Part shown: one piece after another, positions 1 to 11,077 of the stretch | Position numbering within the stretch: position 1 is the first letter of the stretch | Layout of the letters: every line of letters starts with the position of its first letter | Source of the DNA: Anas platyrhynchos | Taxonomy: Eukaryota; Chordata; Aves; Anseriformes; Anatidae | Reading direction: 5' to 3' | DNA: 64,000 bases | Assembly: GCF_047663525.1 (NCBI RefSeq) | Contig: NC_092597.1 | Coordinates: 22,274,001 to 22,338,000, forward strand | Notes under the pieces: model-generated | The model's database searches: none | Told to the model about the DNA's origin: nothing | What the model saw: only the letters and a program-made list of their open reading frames with translations | Translations under genes and position numbers: made by a program

Positions 1-3000
1 TTGGACACCCAGCCCTTCAGAAGCACCTGTAAGGGGTCTGGGGACGTGGGTACGGGCGCTGGGTGCCACCGCGGGCTGGCTCCGCTCACCACATCCCTCC
101 TCCTGCAGGCAAAAAAACCCCATCCTTGTTCTTTTGTAAGGCCAGAGGCCAAACAGCCGGAGTTGCTCCTGGGGGCGGACAGGCAGGTTGTTCCTGCTAG
201 CGCAAAGCCAAGGCCCTGGCTGTGATTTTTGGGGATAAGCAGCCACACGCCCCATTTTTGTGCCGGGTCAGCAGCTCGGGGGTGGCATCCCGTGCTGCGT
301 TCCCTTTTGTACGGGATGTCCGATGTGAAATTCACCTCACATACTTTTCTTTTTTCAAAGGTAACCCCCTGCAGCTCCTGGGAGGCCCCGGGGCAGCGTC
401 CCAGCCCCAGGAGGATTTGGGAAGAGCAGGGGCCAGGGGCACGGAAACCAGCCCTGCCTGCCAGCGCCGTTTCCTAATCCCGCAGACCGACAATGTGATG
501 GCTAAACCAGTGCTGAGCAGACAGCATCCAAGCTGACCTTTGAGGAGACAGGCAACAACAACAACACAAAAAAAGAGAAAACACAAGAGGTTTACTGTGC
601 AAACACGGGAGAAAAATAGTCATTTTTAACAAGGGGCCACACCCTTAAAATAAGACTTATTAGTAATGCATTCCCAGGACATTTCTGCATGATGGCATGC
701 TACAAAAATCCTCTCTGAACAGGGACCAAGGGCTTTATTGTGGCAGGAGCAAGGCTTACATTTCCCGGGAAAAATCCTGTCCCTCTCTTGCATCATCCAG
801 TGGGGGACAGGCAGGACATTTCCAGACAAGGAGGCAGCCAGCTGGGAAGGAGGACAAACAGGGAGCGCGCTCCTGGCTCGCCTCAGTGCAGGTGCAAGGA
901 GCTCAAAGAAAGGGAAAGGCAGCACGAGGACGGGGGGCTGGATTCCTCCCTGCTCCAGCCAGGAGGAGAACATGAGGGGGCTGCTGCAATAAATGGGCTC
1001 CCACCCGATTTCTGTGCGGTTTCTGTGCTTTTTTCCCCCCCAGGAGCACTGCCCCGCGGTGATGGGGATCGTCCCCTCCTGCTCTGCCCATGGTGGCTCT
1101 TGGGGTCCCTGGGGACAACCTCCCGAGCTGGCACTTGGGGAGGAAGGCTGGGAGAGCTGGGCTGGGTCTGTTTTTCTCAATTCCCTTGGGTGCAGAGCTG
1201 ATGGGGGGGCTCAGAGGGGTGCGGTGTCTGGTGGTCCCTTGGGTGCTCCGATGGCTGCGCATCCCCTGGGTCTCAGGGCTCTGCCTCACGCTGCCTTCAC
1301 CCAAAGCCACCTGCCTCTGTGCTGTGCAATCCGACATCTAACCACATAGAGGAAACAAAACAAAACAAACAAAAAAACCCGAACAACTCATTTTTTTTCC
1401 TGTGCCCAGGAGAGCGCCAGCAAGCAGGGGAGGCTCAGCAGCGCCTGGCCCATGCAGAGCAGGATCCCAGTGGTCCCCAGGAGCCCCCCTTTTTAATCGC
1501 TTCTCATCGCCAAACTATTACCAGTTATCCCCCAAATCTTTCGCTTTTCTTTTCTCCCCTTTTGCTGGCCAGAGAAGCAGCGTGCCCCGTTCCCCATCCC
1601 CAGCCTCGCGGTGCCTTTTAAGCCCCTGCGAGCTCCGTGTCCATCCCAGGGCTTCGTGTCGCTCCCACGGCGTTACGCTGAAATAAACGCAAGAAAAATC
1701 AGTTGGGAACTGAGAAAGTGGAGAGAAAAGAGTCAATTTATTAAAGAGGCAAAATGACCTAAGTTCTGCGGGTTTAATCCCCTCCTTATGGCATTTCCAG
1801 CCCGGGCACATAGCCGTGCTCATCACTGGGGCTCACGGGGAGCCGGCTGGTCCCGGAGCATCACCAGGGGTGTGTGCGTGCCTGTGTGTGCTGCAAGCCT
1901 CTCCGTTGTCTGAGCAACAGGACGTTCCTCACCAACCCCAGAGATAATTAACTCATTTTCCTGTATTTATAGCCAACCGACGCGGCGAGCGTTGGCACTT
2001 CTCCCTGACGGGGCCACGCTTGGCCACCCCACCAGAGGCACCAACCTGAGCGCTGCCCATTTCTCACAACCCAGCAGCTCCATCCTCTCCCCGCTGCCTG
2101 CTCATTAAAGCCCAAAGCGGGCAGCTCGTTAAGCCCATGGGGGCAGAGGTGCCCACCTCTGCTCGCCATGCTCGGGGTTTGCTGCACGTTGCCAGCACAG
2201 GGGGTGTTTGTGTCGGTGTTGCCTGCTCCAGATGCCAGCGCCTGCATACGCCTGTGCTAAAAAGAGCGTAGCTGCTGGTTTTTAAAGGTTTTTGCTGCTT
2301 CGGAAGAGCTCGCCGCAGGGCAGTGCCGCACGGATGTGCTGATGTTCGGTGCTGGAGCAGCCTGACGAGCAGCCACGGCCACTGGAGAGGCAAGGGGCAT
2401 TTCGCTTCTCTTCGGGGCATGTCTGTGCCAGGTAGGTTCCTGTCCACTGGGACAAATCCTAGCGTAGGTTTCTCCCAGCCAGCCAGCAGATCAGCACTTT
2501 TTACTGCTTTTTCTGCTTGCTTTTTGGGGAGGGAAGGGATGGATGCGGCAATGGGGCTGGAGGAGGGCAGCTGGCTGCAAGGCATCGGCGTCTCCATCCC
2601 GCAGAGCTCGGGGGCAGTTTTCGTCTCTGCGGCTCTTTTTATTTGTGCAAAGGCAGGGAACGTGATAATTTTGGCAAGCCAGAAGGTGCTCAAAATGCTA
2701 AGAGAGCTCCTGGCAGGTGGGAGCGTTAATGTTCGAGTGCGTAAGAGTTGGGAGGATTTGCCCTTGAAATGCGGGCTGTCCCCAAGCTGGTTGTGCTCAG
2801 GAATAAATGGGCGATTAAACCAAACCCTGGGGGACCATCGTGGTGCTCATCACCCCATAGCCACCCAAAAATGTGCCCACATTTCTGCCTTCACCTTCTG
2901 CTTCTCCTTCAGAAGACAAATCCCTGCGGGACAGGGGCATGGAGCAGGCTGAGGGGCACCCACTGTGGGGCTCTGCCTGCACCCCACAGGGTGCTGCTTG

Positions 3001-3549
3001 GGTCTGGGGAAGGTCCCAGCTCCCAAATACCACCACGAGCCTCTCCTGAGAGCCTCTGCCAGTGCCTGGGCAGCACGGGATGCCCTTTGTCCCCTCCTGA
3101 CCACCCCTAGGTGTGGGGTCCAGTGCAGGAGATGGAGGCAGACCATCAAGCTTTCACCTGCTAATGAAAATCGTGGGTTTTTAAAAAAGATGTGGTCTGC
3201 TTGCAAAGAAAGACATGCCCAACCAGGCGCTGGTCCCATGGCCCCAGCCACCGCTCCACAGCTGCTCAACAGCCTCACAAAGAGCTAAAAATACGTCTGG
3301 GCAGGGGATTGCTATAGCTACAGTGGGAGCCGGAGAGGGCACACGGGCGGCATCGCCAACACGGGCAGCGTGGCGCAGGCAGGGAGCGGAGAGCCTGGGG
3401 GTGCTGCTGGCACCTCCGCCTTGCTTCCAGCCCTTCACGTCCCACCTTCTCCCCATTCCTCCCCAGTTCCCAGCTGCTTTCCTTGAAGACACGCCGCATT
3501 CCTCACCCCCAACCAGGGGGTCCCTTGGCCAGCAGCGTTTCGGCAGGGC
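1..3549. other. 5' flank of GNRHR, no gene supported
   Basis: I read all frames and found no conserved domain, no believable exon chain and no RNA gene. The open frames are short, Pro/Ser/Gly-rich and mutually overlapping, as expected by chance in GC-rich DNA. AATAAA motifs occur on the + strand near 988 and 1682, and one on the - strand near 734, so the end of an unseen gene cannot be excluded. The last few hundred bases must hold the GNRHR promoter and 5' UTR. An AT-rich element near 3286-3293 (TAAAAAT) is the only TATA-like sequence I see there, and it is weak evidence. Confidence 0.5.
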
Positions 3550-4050
3550 ATGAGCCAGCCCCGTGTGCCTCCCCGCCACCTCCCCGCGGACGGGGACCTC
3601 AACGCCTCGGCCGCTCGCTGCCCCCAGCACTGGGTCGAGCCCCGGTTCACGCAGGCGGCCAGGGTGCGCGTGGCCATCACGGCCGTCTTCTTCTTGCTGG
3701 CGGCGTGCAGCAACGCGGTGGTGCTGGGCAGCCTGCTGAGGAAGCGGAGGAAATCCCACGTGCGGCCGCTCATCCTCAGCCTGGCGCTGGCCGACCTGCT
3801 GGTGACGGTGGCGGTGATGCCCCTGGACGCCGTGTGGAACGTGACGGTGCAGTGGTACGGCGGTGAGCTCTCCTGCAAGCTCCTCAACTTCCTCAAGCTC
3901 TTCGCCATGTACGCAGCCGCCCTGGTGCTGGTGGTCATCAGCCTGGACCGGCACGCCGCCGTCCTCCGACCCTTCGCCCGTGCCCGGCGCCGCAACGGGC
4001 TGCTGCTGCGAGCCGCCTGGGCGGGCAGCGTGCTCCTGGCTGCTCCGCAG
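3550..4050 (+). CDS. GNRHR: GNRHR coding exon 1 (N-terminus to TM4)
   Basis: Encodes residues 1-167: the extracellular N-terminus, TM1 (about 41-62), TM2, TM3 and most of TM4. It ends in phase 0 with CAG before the donor GTAGGG. The exon is strongly CpG-rich. The start context has G at -3. Confidence 0.93.
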
Positions 4051-5569
4051 GTAGGGCTGGGCGCTTGCCCTGTAGGGTTTGGTTTTGGAGAGGGGCTTCA
4101 CCAACAAGTTTGTCCCAGTCTGTGGGTTTCGCCTCCGCCAGCTTGACTTTGGTGAGCAAATTGGTCTGCAGTCGCTGCGTTGGTTCTGCACCTTGCTTAT
4201 AGCTGGAGGTCATTGTACCCCATTAGGGTACTGAATTAATCCTAGGGAATATTCAATTTTCCTTTTTTTTTTTTAAAATTTCTTATCCATGCGGCTCTCA
4301 GCTCCCCAGAATGTATCCCTGCTCCACTGCAAAACATGTCGGACTGAGCCAAGACAAACCTCAAACCTAAGCAGTTACTGCCCAAAGTAGAGTGTGGTAC
4401 AGCAGAAAGCAGAGAGGAGGGCACCTGAGGGTAAATCCCCCCTCTGCTGCTGAAATGATGAGATAGAAATGGGATCTCACAGACCCCAGATACCACCAGT
4501 CAAGGCCAAGCCCAAGAGCCGGGTGCCCAGAGCATCTCGGAGGGTCCGACAGCAGCAGGGAGGTGCTCGCCGTGCACAGCCAGGAGCACTGCCTGGATGC
4601 GGTGCTCTGCCCCAAAACCTCCCCGCCTTCTTATTTGGTTCTCGATTTCAGCTTTTCCTCTTCCACCTGCACACGGTCCCGGGAGGGAACTTCACCCAGT
4701 GCGTTACCCACGGCAGCTTCCGAGCGCAGTGGGAGGAAACCCTCTACAACATGTTCACCTTCACCACCCTCTACATCACCCCCCTGAGCATCATGATCGT
4801 TTGCTACACCCGAATCATCTGGGAGATCAGTAAGCAGCTCAAGGTCAACAAAGGTAAGCAGGCCCCAGCCCCTTGGGGTCCAACCGGTGATAGGACCAGA
4901 GGGAATGGCCTCAAGTTGCGCCAGGGGAGGTTCAGGTTGGAAATGAGGAGACGTTTCTGCTCAGAAAGAGCTGTCAGGCGTTGGGAGGGGTTGTCCAGGG
5001 AGGTGGTGGAGTCACCGTCCCTGGGGGTGTTCAAGGAGAGGTTGGGCCTGGTGCTTGGGGACATGGTTTAGTGGTGACATCGGTGGTAGGGTGGACCAGA
5101 TGATCTTGGAGGTCTCTTCCAGCCTTAACGATTCCATGATTTTATGCCTCTGTCACCAGGTCTGGTAAGAAATCAAAACGACCCCATCTCCAAGGCGCGC
5201 ATGAAGACCCTCAAGATGACGGTTGTGATCGTCGCCACCTTCGTCATCTGCTGGACCCCGTACTACCTGCTGGGCTTGTGGTACTGGTTCCAGCCTGCCA
5301 TGATCCACAGGACGCCCGAGTACATCAACCACAGCTTCTTTCTCTTCGGCTTGCTGCACACGTGCACCGACCCGGTGATTTACGGGCTGTACACCCCCTC
5401 GTTTCGGGAGGACGTGCAGCTGTGCCTCAGGGGCCTCGAAACGGCGATCACCAGGCACGAGAGACACAAACCTGCCTCAGCCTCGGAGAAAACCATCAAG
5501 GATGGGGCTGCAAATGGAAGGGGGGCTTCAGGGGGCTCCAACGGGACGACTGTCAACACAGTGTGCTGA
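3550..5569 (+). CDS. GNRHR: Gonadotropin-releasing hormone receptor (non-mammalian, tailed type), complete, 3 exons
   Basis: Class A G-protein-coupled receptor that binds GnRH at the cell surface, classically on pituitary gonadotropes, and signals through Gq/phospholipase C. Coding exons are 3550-4050, 4652-4853 and 5160-5569, giving 370 aa. An in-frame TGA at 3484 precedes the ATG, and no other ATG lies between them. Visible marks: N-glycosylation site N18; Asp82 in TM2 (position 2.50); Cys109 and Cys184 for the ECL1-ECL2 disulphide; DRH at 133-135 in place of DRY; CWTPY at 265-269 in TM6; a Pro-Glu-Tyr motif at 287-289 in ECL3; DPVIY at 305-309 in TM7. About 56 residues of Ser/Thr-rich tail follow. 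Mammalian type I receptors lack this tail and have Asn2.50/Asp7.49. The Asp/Asp pair plus tail therefore marks a non-mammalian receptor. Which avian paralogue it is cannot be settled without alignment. Confidence 0.95.
4051..4651 (+). other. GNRHR intron 1
   Basis: Intron of 601 bp in phase 0 with GT-AG ends; the acceptor is at 4650-4651 after a T-rich tract. It lies between TM4 and ECL2. I see no repeat or further feature inside it apart from a short T run near 4263-4275. Confidence 0.85.
4652..4853 (+). CDS. GNRHR: GNRHR coding exon 2 (ECL2, TM5, start of ICL3)
   Basis: Encodes residues 168-234 plus the first base of codon 235. It contains the ECL2 cysteine (Cys184), an N-glycosylation sequon in GNFTQ, TM5 (about 200-222) and the start of ICL3 (KQLKVNK). 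The donor is AAAG followed by GTAAGC. Confidence 0.93.
4885..5146 (+). repeat. CR1 LINE 3' fragment filling GNRHR intron 2
   Basis: The stretch carries the recognisable 3' end of an avian CR1 non-LTR retrotransposon in sense orientation. It starts with a segment around AGGACCAGAGGGAATGGCCT, continues through a block near 5000-5030 (GGTGGTGGAGTCACC...) and a block near 5095-5122 (CAGATGATCTTGGAGGTCTC), and ends in the characteristic ATTCCATGATTTTATG octamer-type tail. The intron is only 306 bp (4854-5159), so CR1 makes up most of it, and the element stops about 13 bases before the functional splice acceptor. The subfamily resembles the low-divergence CR1-J/Y type by memory of consensus, which should be checked. 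Confidence 0.9.
5160..5569 (+). CDS. GNRHR: GNRHR coding exon 3 (ICL3, TM6, TM7, cytoplasmic tail)
   Basis: Encodes residues 235-370 and the TGA stop at 5567-5569. It completes the split Gly235 codon and contains the basic end of ICL3, TM6 with CWTPY, ECL3 with Pro-Glu-Tyr, TM7 with [10 protein letters not shown], and the tail. The tail ends in a Gly/Ser/Thr/Asn-rich segment finishing VNTVC. Confidence 0.94.
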
Positions 5570-6150
5570 GGAGAGCCACCAAAAGGGGACGGGAGGCACT
5601 GCCTTGGGGCTGCTTTGCCCCACAGGGGCCTTTTGGAGATGGCCACAAGGTGGGTGCGGGTGTGGGGGACATGGGCAGGAGGGGCACGAAGAGCTGAAGT
5701 GGGGTCTTGTGGGGTGTTTTGGTGTGGTGTGGGGTTTCTTCTCCTTTCTGGAGACAGCCAGAAGGGAAAACAGTCCTGGCTGCCTCGTCCTGGTGTGCAG
5801 GGTCGGTATGGACATGCCCTTTGCCTCAGACCCCACACTGGGCTGCCACAAGCAGCTCGCGAGGGCTGATGGAGCAAAACCCACTCTTTCTCCTCTTTTT
5901 TTTTTTTCCCTTTCCCATTAATACGCGATTGGTTTGCCCCAGCACCAGCATCCCACTTCTGCCCCCAAGCAAAGACCCCGCAGGTGCTGCCCATCTGTGT
6001 CCCCAGGAGCAATGTGCTGGGGAGCAGCAGGGGGTGGGGGGTCCATCAGCACCCATGGGTGCCAGCTGGGTGCAGGCGGCTTCAGCTGCATGGCAAGAAG
6101 AAGGAAGGAGCTGTGCTGTGGTGAGTAAATTGGGTTTTATTTTATTTTTC
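5570..6150 (+). other. Likely GNRHR 3' UTR
   Basis: Sequence following the receptor stop codon. There is no canonical AATAAA or ATTAAA close by. The best candidate is the variant AGTAAA at 6124-6129, followed by a T-rich run. The UTR end is therefore uncertain. Confidence 0.3.
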
Positions 6151-9100
6151 GATCCACCAGTGTGCCAGAAGTTGCTTGTGGAGGTGGAGGCCTCTTCTCT
6201 GGGTGTAGGCTGATGAGTTGGGTTTATTCAGCTGTGTTGTTCCCTTCTGTGCAATTAGAGATAATGGATCATTTCTTTTCATCACATACGGATCGGTGTC
6301 AAATGCGTTTTTCTGCTTTTGAAGACCAGTTTGTTTGAACCAAGTGGATTTGGGGTTTATTTTTTGGAAATCCTTGGACCATTCAGGAGCTCTGGACTTG
6401 GCAGGAGGCGATGTCCTGGGTATTTTTGTGGCCACTGTGGTTTTCAGCGAGCATCTGGATTTTATCAGGATGAGTGAGCTTTGTTGTAATAACAATTCTT
6501 GACTTGTGGTTGTGACAAAGCGTGGTTGCTCCCAGAGCCGGTGGGGTTTCAGTCGGAGAGGTGTAAGTGGTGCTTGCTGGGTGGCAAGGGTATGGGAAGC
6601 CAAAGTGCTCCGGGTGACACCAGGCTGGGGACAGGTGCTGGGCACTCGTCTTTCCCCGTGCTAAACATCACTTATGCTAAACATGCTGCCCGAGGAGGGG
6701 AAAAAAAAAATCAATTAGAGCTGCAGGAGCCCAGGCTGGCTGGTGGGGATTAATGTGAGCCCTTTAGAAAGAGTCCAAACTCCAGCGAGATGTGTAATTG
6801 CCGTTTGGCTTTCCTGGGCTCGTTCTGCTCAGGGTTAATTAATTACACAGCGCTAATGGAGCAGGGCTCGTGGATGCTGGGCTGTCTTGGCTTGACTGAT
6901 GTGAGAAGGAATTTCTTCTATGGTGATGGGGAAGACAACTTATTTGTCAGACCCTCCCTTGGTCTCATTGCACTGCTGAAGATCCCTAATGGGCTCAGAG
7001 ACCTTCTCTAAGGAGCAAGAAGTGTTTTTTCCCTTGTCGGGGGTCCCACCGCCTTCATGGAGGGAGAACAGAATCAGGTTTGGCTTTAGGAGAACCATGG
7101 CACAGTAGGGAAATCCTTCTCCTCGGGGTGCTGGAGAGGACACCCACCTCGCTCCTTGGGCACGGTGCCCGGGATGCTTGCAGGCTCTCCAGTGCTGCCC
7201 CACCATGCCCTCTGTGCACTATTCCCTGTCGTTCCCTTCCCTCCCTTTGCTGGAGCTCAGGGCTGACATTTCGGGAAGCCCAGAGCGTGGGCAAGACGCC
7301 CAAAACAACAGCTTTCACGGGAGAAGGAAAATGTCACTCGCAGAGCTCGGTGCCAAGCAGCGCGCCCGGCGCACGCGGGCAGCACCGTGCCGCAGCCGTG
7401 CCCCGCGGGGATGGGCTCTGCTCGCAGGTTTCTGCTGCGGGTGGAAGCGAGCCCTGGCCTGGCTCGAAAGTTCAGGTTGTTCTGCCTTTTTTAAGTGTGT
7501 TTGTAATGTAGGGAGCAAGAGGGTTTTGCACTGCTTTGGGGGCACGAAGCTCGTAGCCTCGCCCCGCAGGTGCTTCTATCTGTGCCGTGGCTCCCTCCCT
7601 GCCCGTGTCACCCAGGTGGCTCCTGAGATCTTTCCATACACGTTTATCACCCATTTTCCCCTTACAGGAGGAGAGTTCTTCCACTTCCCTAAATCCACCC
7701 ATTCCCCCTGCCAAAAACCGCTGCCACCCTTCCCCTTGCAGGGTTGGGTTTGTCCGACTCCAGTAACAAAATCTCCATACCCACCGCTATAATTTAATGA
7801 CCGTGTTAATGCACGCAGGTATTTTGGTAATTTTACCATTTCTCGACCTCATCCCGGGCTGCCTGCTTCAGACAGGGCATTCCTTTGTTCGGGAGGCAGC
7901 TCTGATTCATCTCCCATTAGCGTTTTTATAGTTCCGTGCGTGTCCAAAGAGCCGCGCAACGGGCTGCAGAGGTTAACGAGAACCTGAGGTTAATTCATAA
8001 CATTGTCGGTTACTCAGCACAACACCCGCATTAATTCAGCTGACTGCCTCTTGCCACGTTGGGAAACACATGCTGAAATCAGCAGGGAGCACAGAGAACA
8101 AGCACGAGAGCAGGGTGTTCAGTATTTTGCAGGCCAGCTAAGGTAGGGCGTGAGCACCTGACACGAAATTATTTTCCCGTTGCCTTTGGGGTTCTCCCAG
8201 TCTGCTGATGGGGAGATAAAGCACCAAGGAGCCGTCAGAGCCTGGTTCCCTGCCTGTGGCCGCCTCTTTCCTGTGGGTCTGTTTGACCTGACCAAATTTG
8301 AGTGGAAAAAGACAATCTACCTTTGCCTGCTGCTTTAATTGCAGTGCTGGCTCACGCGCAAAGTTCCCCGGTGCTCCTCTCCGTGAGGATACAGCCTGGA
8401 GCCCCCGATGCAGATCAGCTCGGGGCTAGCTCACGACACGGACCCGTTCTCCCCCACTTTGGAAGTGAGTTCAGCTCTCCGGTTAAAAGCCAAAAAAAAA
8501 AGCCCAGCCGGATGTTAGAAGATAGTGCTGAGTGGCCATCACACAGCAATTCCTTTTGCTTATCCTTCAGAAACTTTCCTATGCAAGGAAGCCCCCCAAA
8601 CCCTGCCACGTTTCTCCCCATCTGTTCCTTTTGTCTGACTGGGGGGCTCCCAGGCTCACTTAATGAAACAGCCATCCATCAAGCAATTGCTGCTAAATCT
8701 CCTCCTTTTCCAGAGAGCCCAGGATATCCCATCTGTTCCAAAAGACGTCTCATTTCCAGGCAAACACCGAGCCCCCTAACAACACCAAACCTTTTAGGCA
8801 CTGCCAAACACCTCTAGGTTTTCTGCCTGCCCTGCTACCTACCTTAAAACCCCTACACGCACGGCACATTTAAATATAACATGCTGAGGGGGGCCAGAAA
8901 TGGGCAAAAACCTCCAGAAACACACCGTGCGTGCTTCAGATCCCAAGTTTCTGCACTGAAACATCGGAGCGAGCTGCTGGAAAGTGGCTGAATCTGCTTT
9001 GCAATAAATTGTTAGTTTGCGTACATTTTAATTGCAAATCAGCACTATAATTAGCGCGTGCGTTTCTTGGGCTGAGGAAATGCAACGTGCTGTAACAGTG

Positions 9101-10839
9101 AGCATTATTAATGGACTGTAAAAGGCAATGGGGAATTGGATTATAATGTTCTTGTTTTGCAAGCTGTATGGTGAATAAATAAATTTGTTCTGGCAGCAAA
9201 ATTAACTGGAATAAATGCTTCTAGCTCCATCCACCAAGAAGAGGGGCTGCTGTAAATGAACTTGTCCTCTAACTTTAGTCAGAAAACCTGATTACCTCGT
9301 CATTATTTCTGGCAATTAGGTAACAGAATATGAGAGAAAGAAGAGATTTTCTTTGAAATATTTAATGAGCGAGGCGGTAATCATAGGCTCATTTGCTAGG
9401 AATATGTGATGAGATTTTTTTATTTTGGTTAGGGTTCACTGTGCAATGAAAGCCTGCATTTATCAAGTCTGCTGCTAAATGCCAGGGCTCGAACAGCAGC
9501 ATGTTGCCAGCTTTTCTTCACCTAGAATCCCTGGGCTTTTATCAGGCTTATCCCATGCCCAGTCACTGATCAGGCGATAGTCCTTTGCTCCTTGTTCTGT
9601 CAGTTGTGGGCTGCTTTGTAACAAAATCTGAAGGACAGAATAGTAACAAGTAAATATGAAGGAACTGGGCAGAAGGTGTATGATGTTTCCTTCCATTAAC
9701 TAACTAGCACATACCTATGCGTGTGTTTCCAAACAAGCAGTAAGAATGCCTTTCTTCGAGGTTAGAAAAGATGAATCTGAGATGTAGTGAGGTTGGATGT
9801 GCCAGCATTAAGCCAAAGCACTCTGCAAACAGTGCAACTGCCATAATTTCAGCCACCAAAAATGCCACTTCTCTGTGAAAAATGGAAGTGGACAATCTAC
9901 CTTACATAGTATTATGAATAAGTTGTCACATGAAGGCCTGAGTGAAGTCTACATGAAGTTAATTACACCACAAATGTTCAGACATAAAATAAACCCTACC
10001 GCTTCTGCTGCTATTTTACTCCATTCCTGAGAAAACCGTTTCAGGAAATTGTTGGTATGCTACTGTTGTTGGTCTATTTGTTCACAAAGTGAGGCTGAAA
10101 ACAATTCAATGCAACTAAAAATGTTGGACCAGATCCAGCAGCCGCAACCCTAAAAAGCCTGCCAGGTGGCAGCATAAGTGCAACCTTTCACCTTCTACCT
10201 TTTTGCTGCAGAAAACAGAAGTGGAAGGCAGTTTAATAGGACAACGCATCTCCAGTACTGATGCTGAGGTGCCTGAGCCTGTCTGATCTATGCACTAACC
10301 AAAGGACAAGACAGGTCACGGCTGAGAGCACAAACCTCGTACACACTTTATGGGGAGAAAGAAACCTTAGTAGGAGCCACGTAATTTTTTCCATTTTGGT
10401 TGCTGTTTTATTTCATGTTCTTTTATTACAATCATTATGCTCAAATATAAAAATTCCGGGTCAGAAACAAAGTTGGTTTTAACCGTGATCCCATCTGCGC
10501 TGAGACGTGCCAAACATCACTAAACACAGTTTCTGAAAACAAACTGGTAAAGACACACTGACATACAGAAAAATCCTCCTTTCCAACTTGTGCAAATACT
10601 CCTACCTCAGTTTGACAGAGAATAGTTACACCAGAGCGTTTCCACACTTAGCTGTCATTAATTTTACATAACTTTTTTTCCCATGGCCCCTCAACAATTG
10701 GTTCATGCTAAGCTGCACCATCGTGATCCTTTTCAGCTGTGCCGAGTATCCTCATGAATCACAGGAATACAGAAACAGTAAGTGGAAAGATGCCATGAGG
10801 ATAACATAGCGGAGACGGAACTGGAAAGCTCCAGGCACC
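6150..10839. other. Intergenic interval between convergent GNRHR and PARP16
   Basis: No coding exon or RNA gene is supported in any frame. The interval alternates between GC-rich random-looking sequence (6.1-7.7 kb) and AT-rich blocks with homeodomain-like ATTA/TAAT cores (7.78-8.06 and 8.95-9.46 kb). A second possible - strand poly(A) signal for PARP16 lies at 10407-10412 (TTTATT on +). Confidence 0.55.
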
Positions 10840-10845
10840 TTTATT
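10840..10845 (-). terminator. Candidate PARP16 poly(A) signal
   Basis: TTTATT on the + strand reads AATAAA on the - strand, 88 bases beyond the PARP16 stop codon. A more distal AATAAA lies at 10407-10412, so alternative 3' ends are possible. Confidence 0.5.
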
Positions 10846-10932
10846 TCCAGAGCTCTGGAAGAGATGCAGTGCATTGTGGATTTGTTATTATTAAGGCACA
10901 TAGTGAAATAACAGTTTATCTTCTTAGGCAAC

Positions 10933-11077
10933 TCATCCCTCTGAGTCAAACATTCTGTGCCAGTAGTAGAGGAAGGCTGGCGAGTTGCTGGCCCCAATCA
11001 CCATTAGCAGCAGGAGGTACAGCATCATCATTATGGCAAAACGGTGGGTGGAAAACCAGGAAGATTGACCTGAAGGG
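10933..11077 (-). CDS. PARP16: PARP16 coding exon 6 (membrane anchor)
   Basis: Completes the Ser282 codon and encodes residues 282-329. It includes SSWFSTHRF and the hydrophobic Met/Leu-rich anchor, then TGA at 10935-10933. This exon is what makes the protein tail-anchored. Confidence 0.93.

Noticed and set aside
2064-2693. 209-codon open frame on the - strand (and an overlapping one of equal length on +)
   Set aside because: Low-complexity, Pro/Ser/Arg-rich with no domain, no splice context and an equally long frame on the other strand; chance in GC-rich DNA.
1-3549. A neighbouring gene's 3' end suggested by AATAAA motifs near 734, 988 and 1682
   Set aside because: No coding exon on either strand supports it; AATAAA is common by chance.
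3181-4191. 336-codon open frame on the - strand across GNRHR exon 1
   Set aside because: Antisense shadow of the GC-rich receptor exon; His/Gln/Arg-rich, no recognisable domain.
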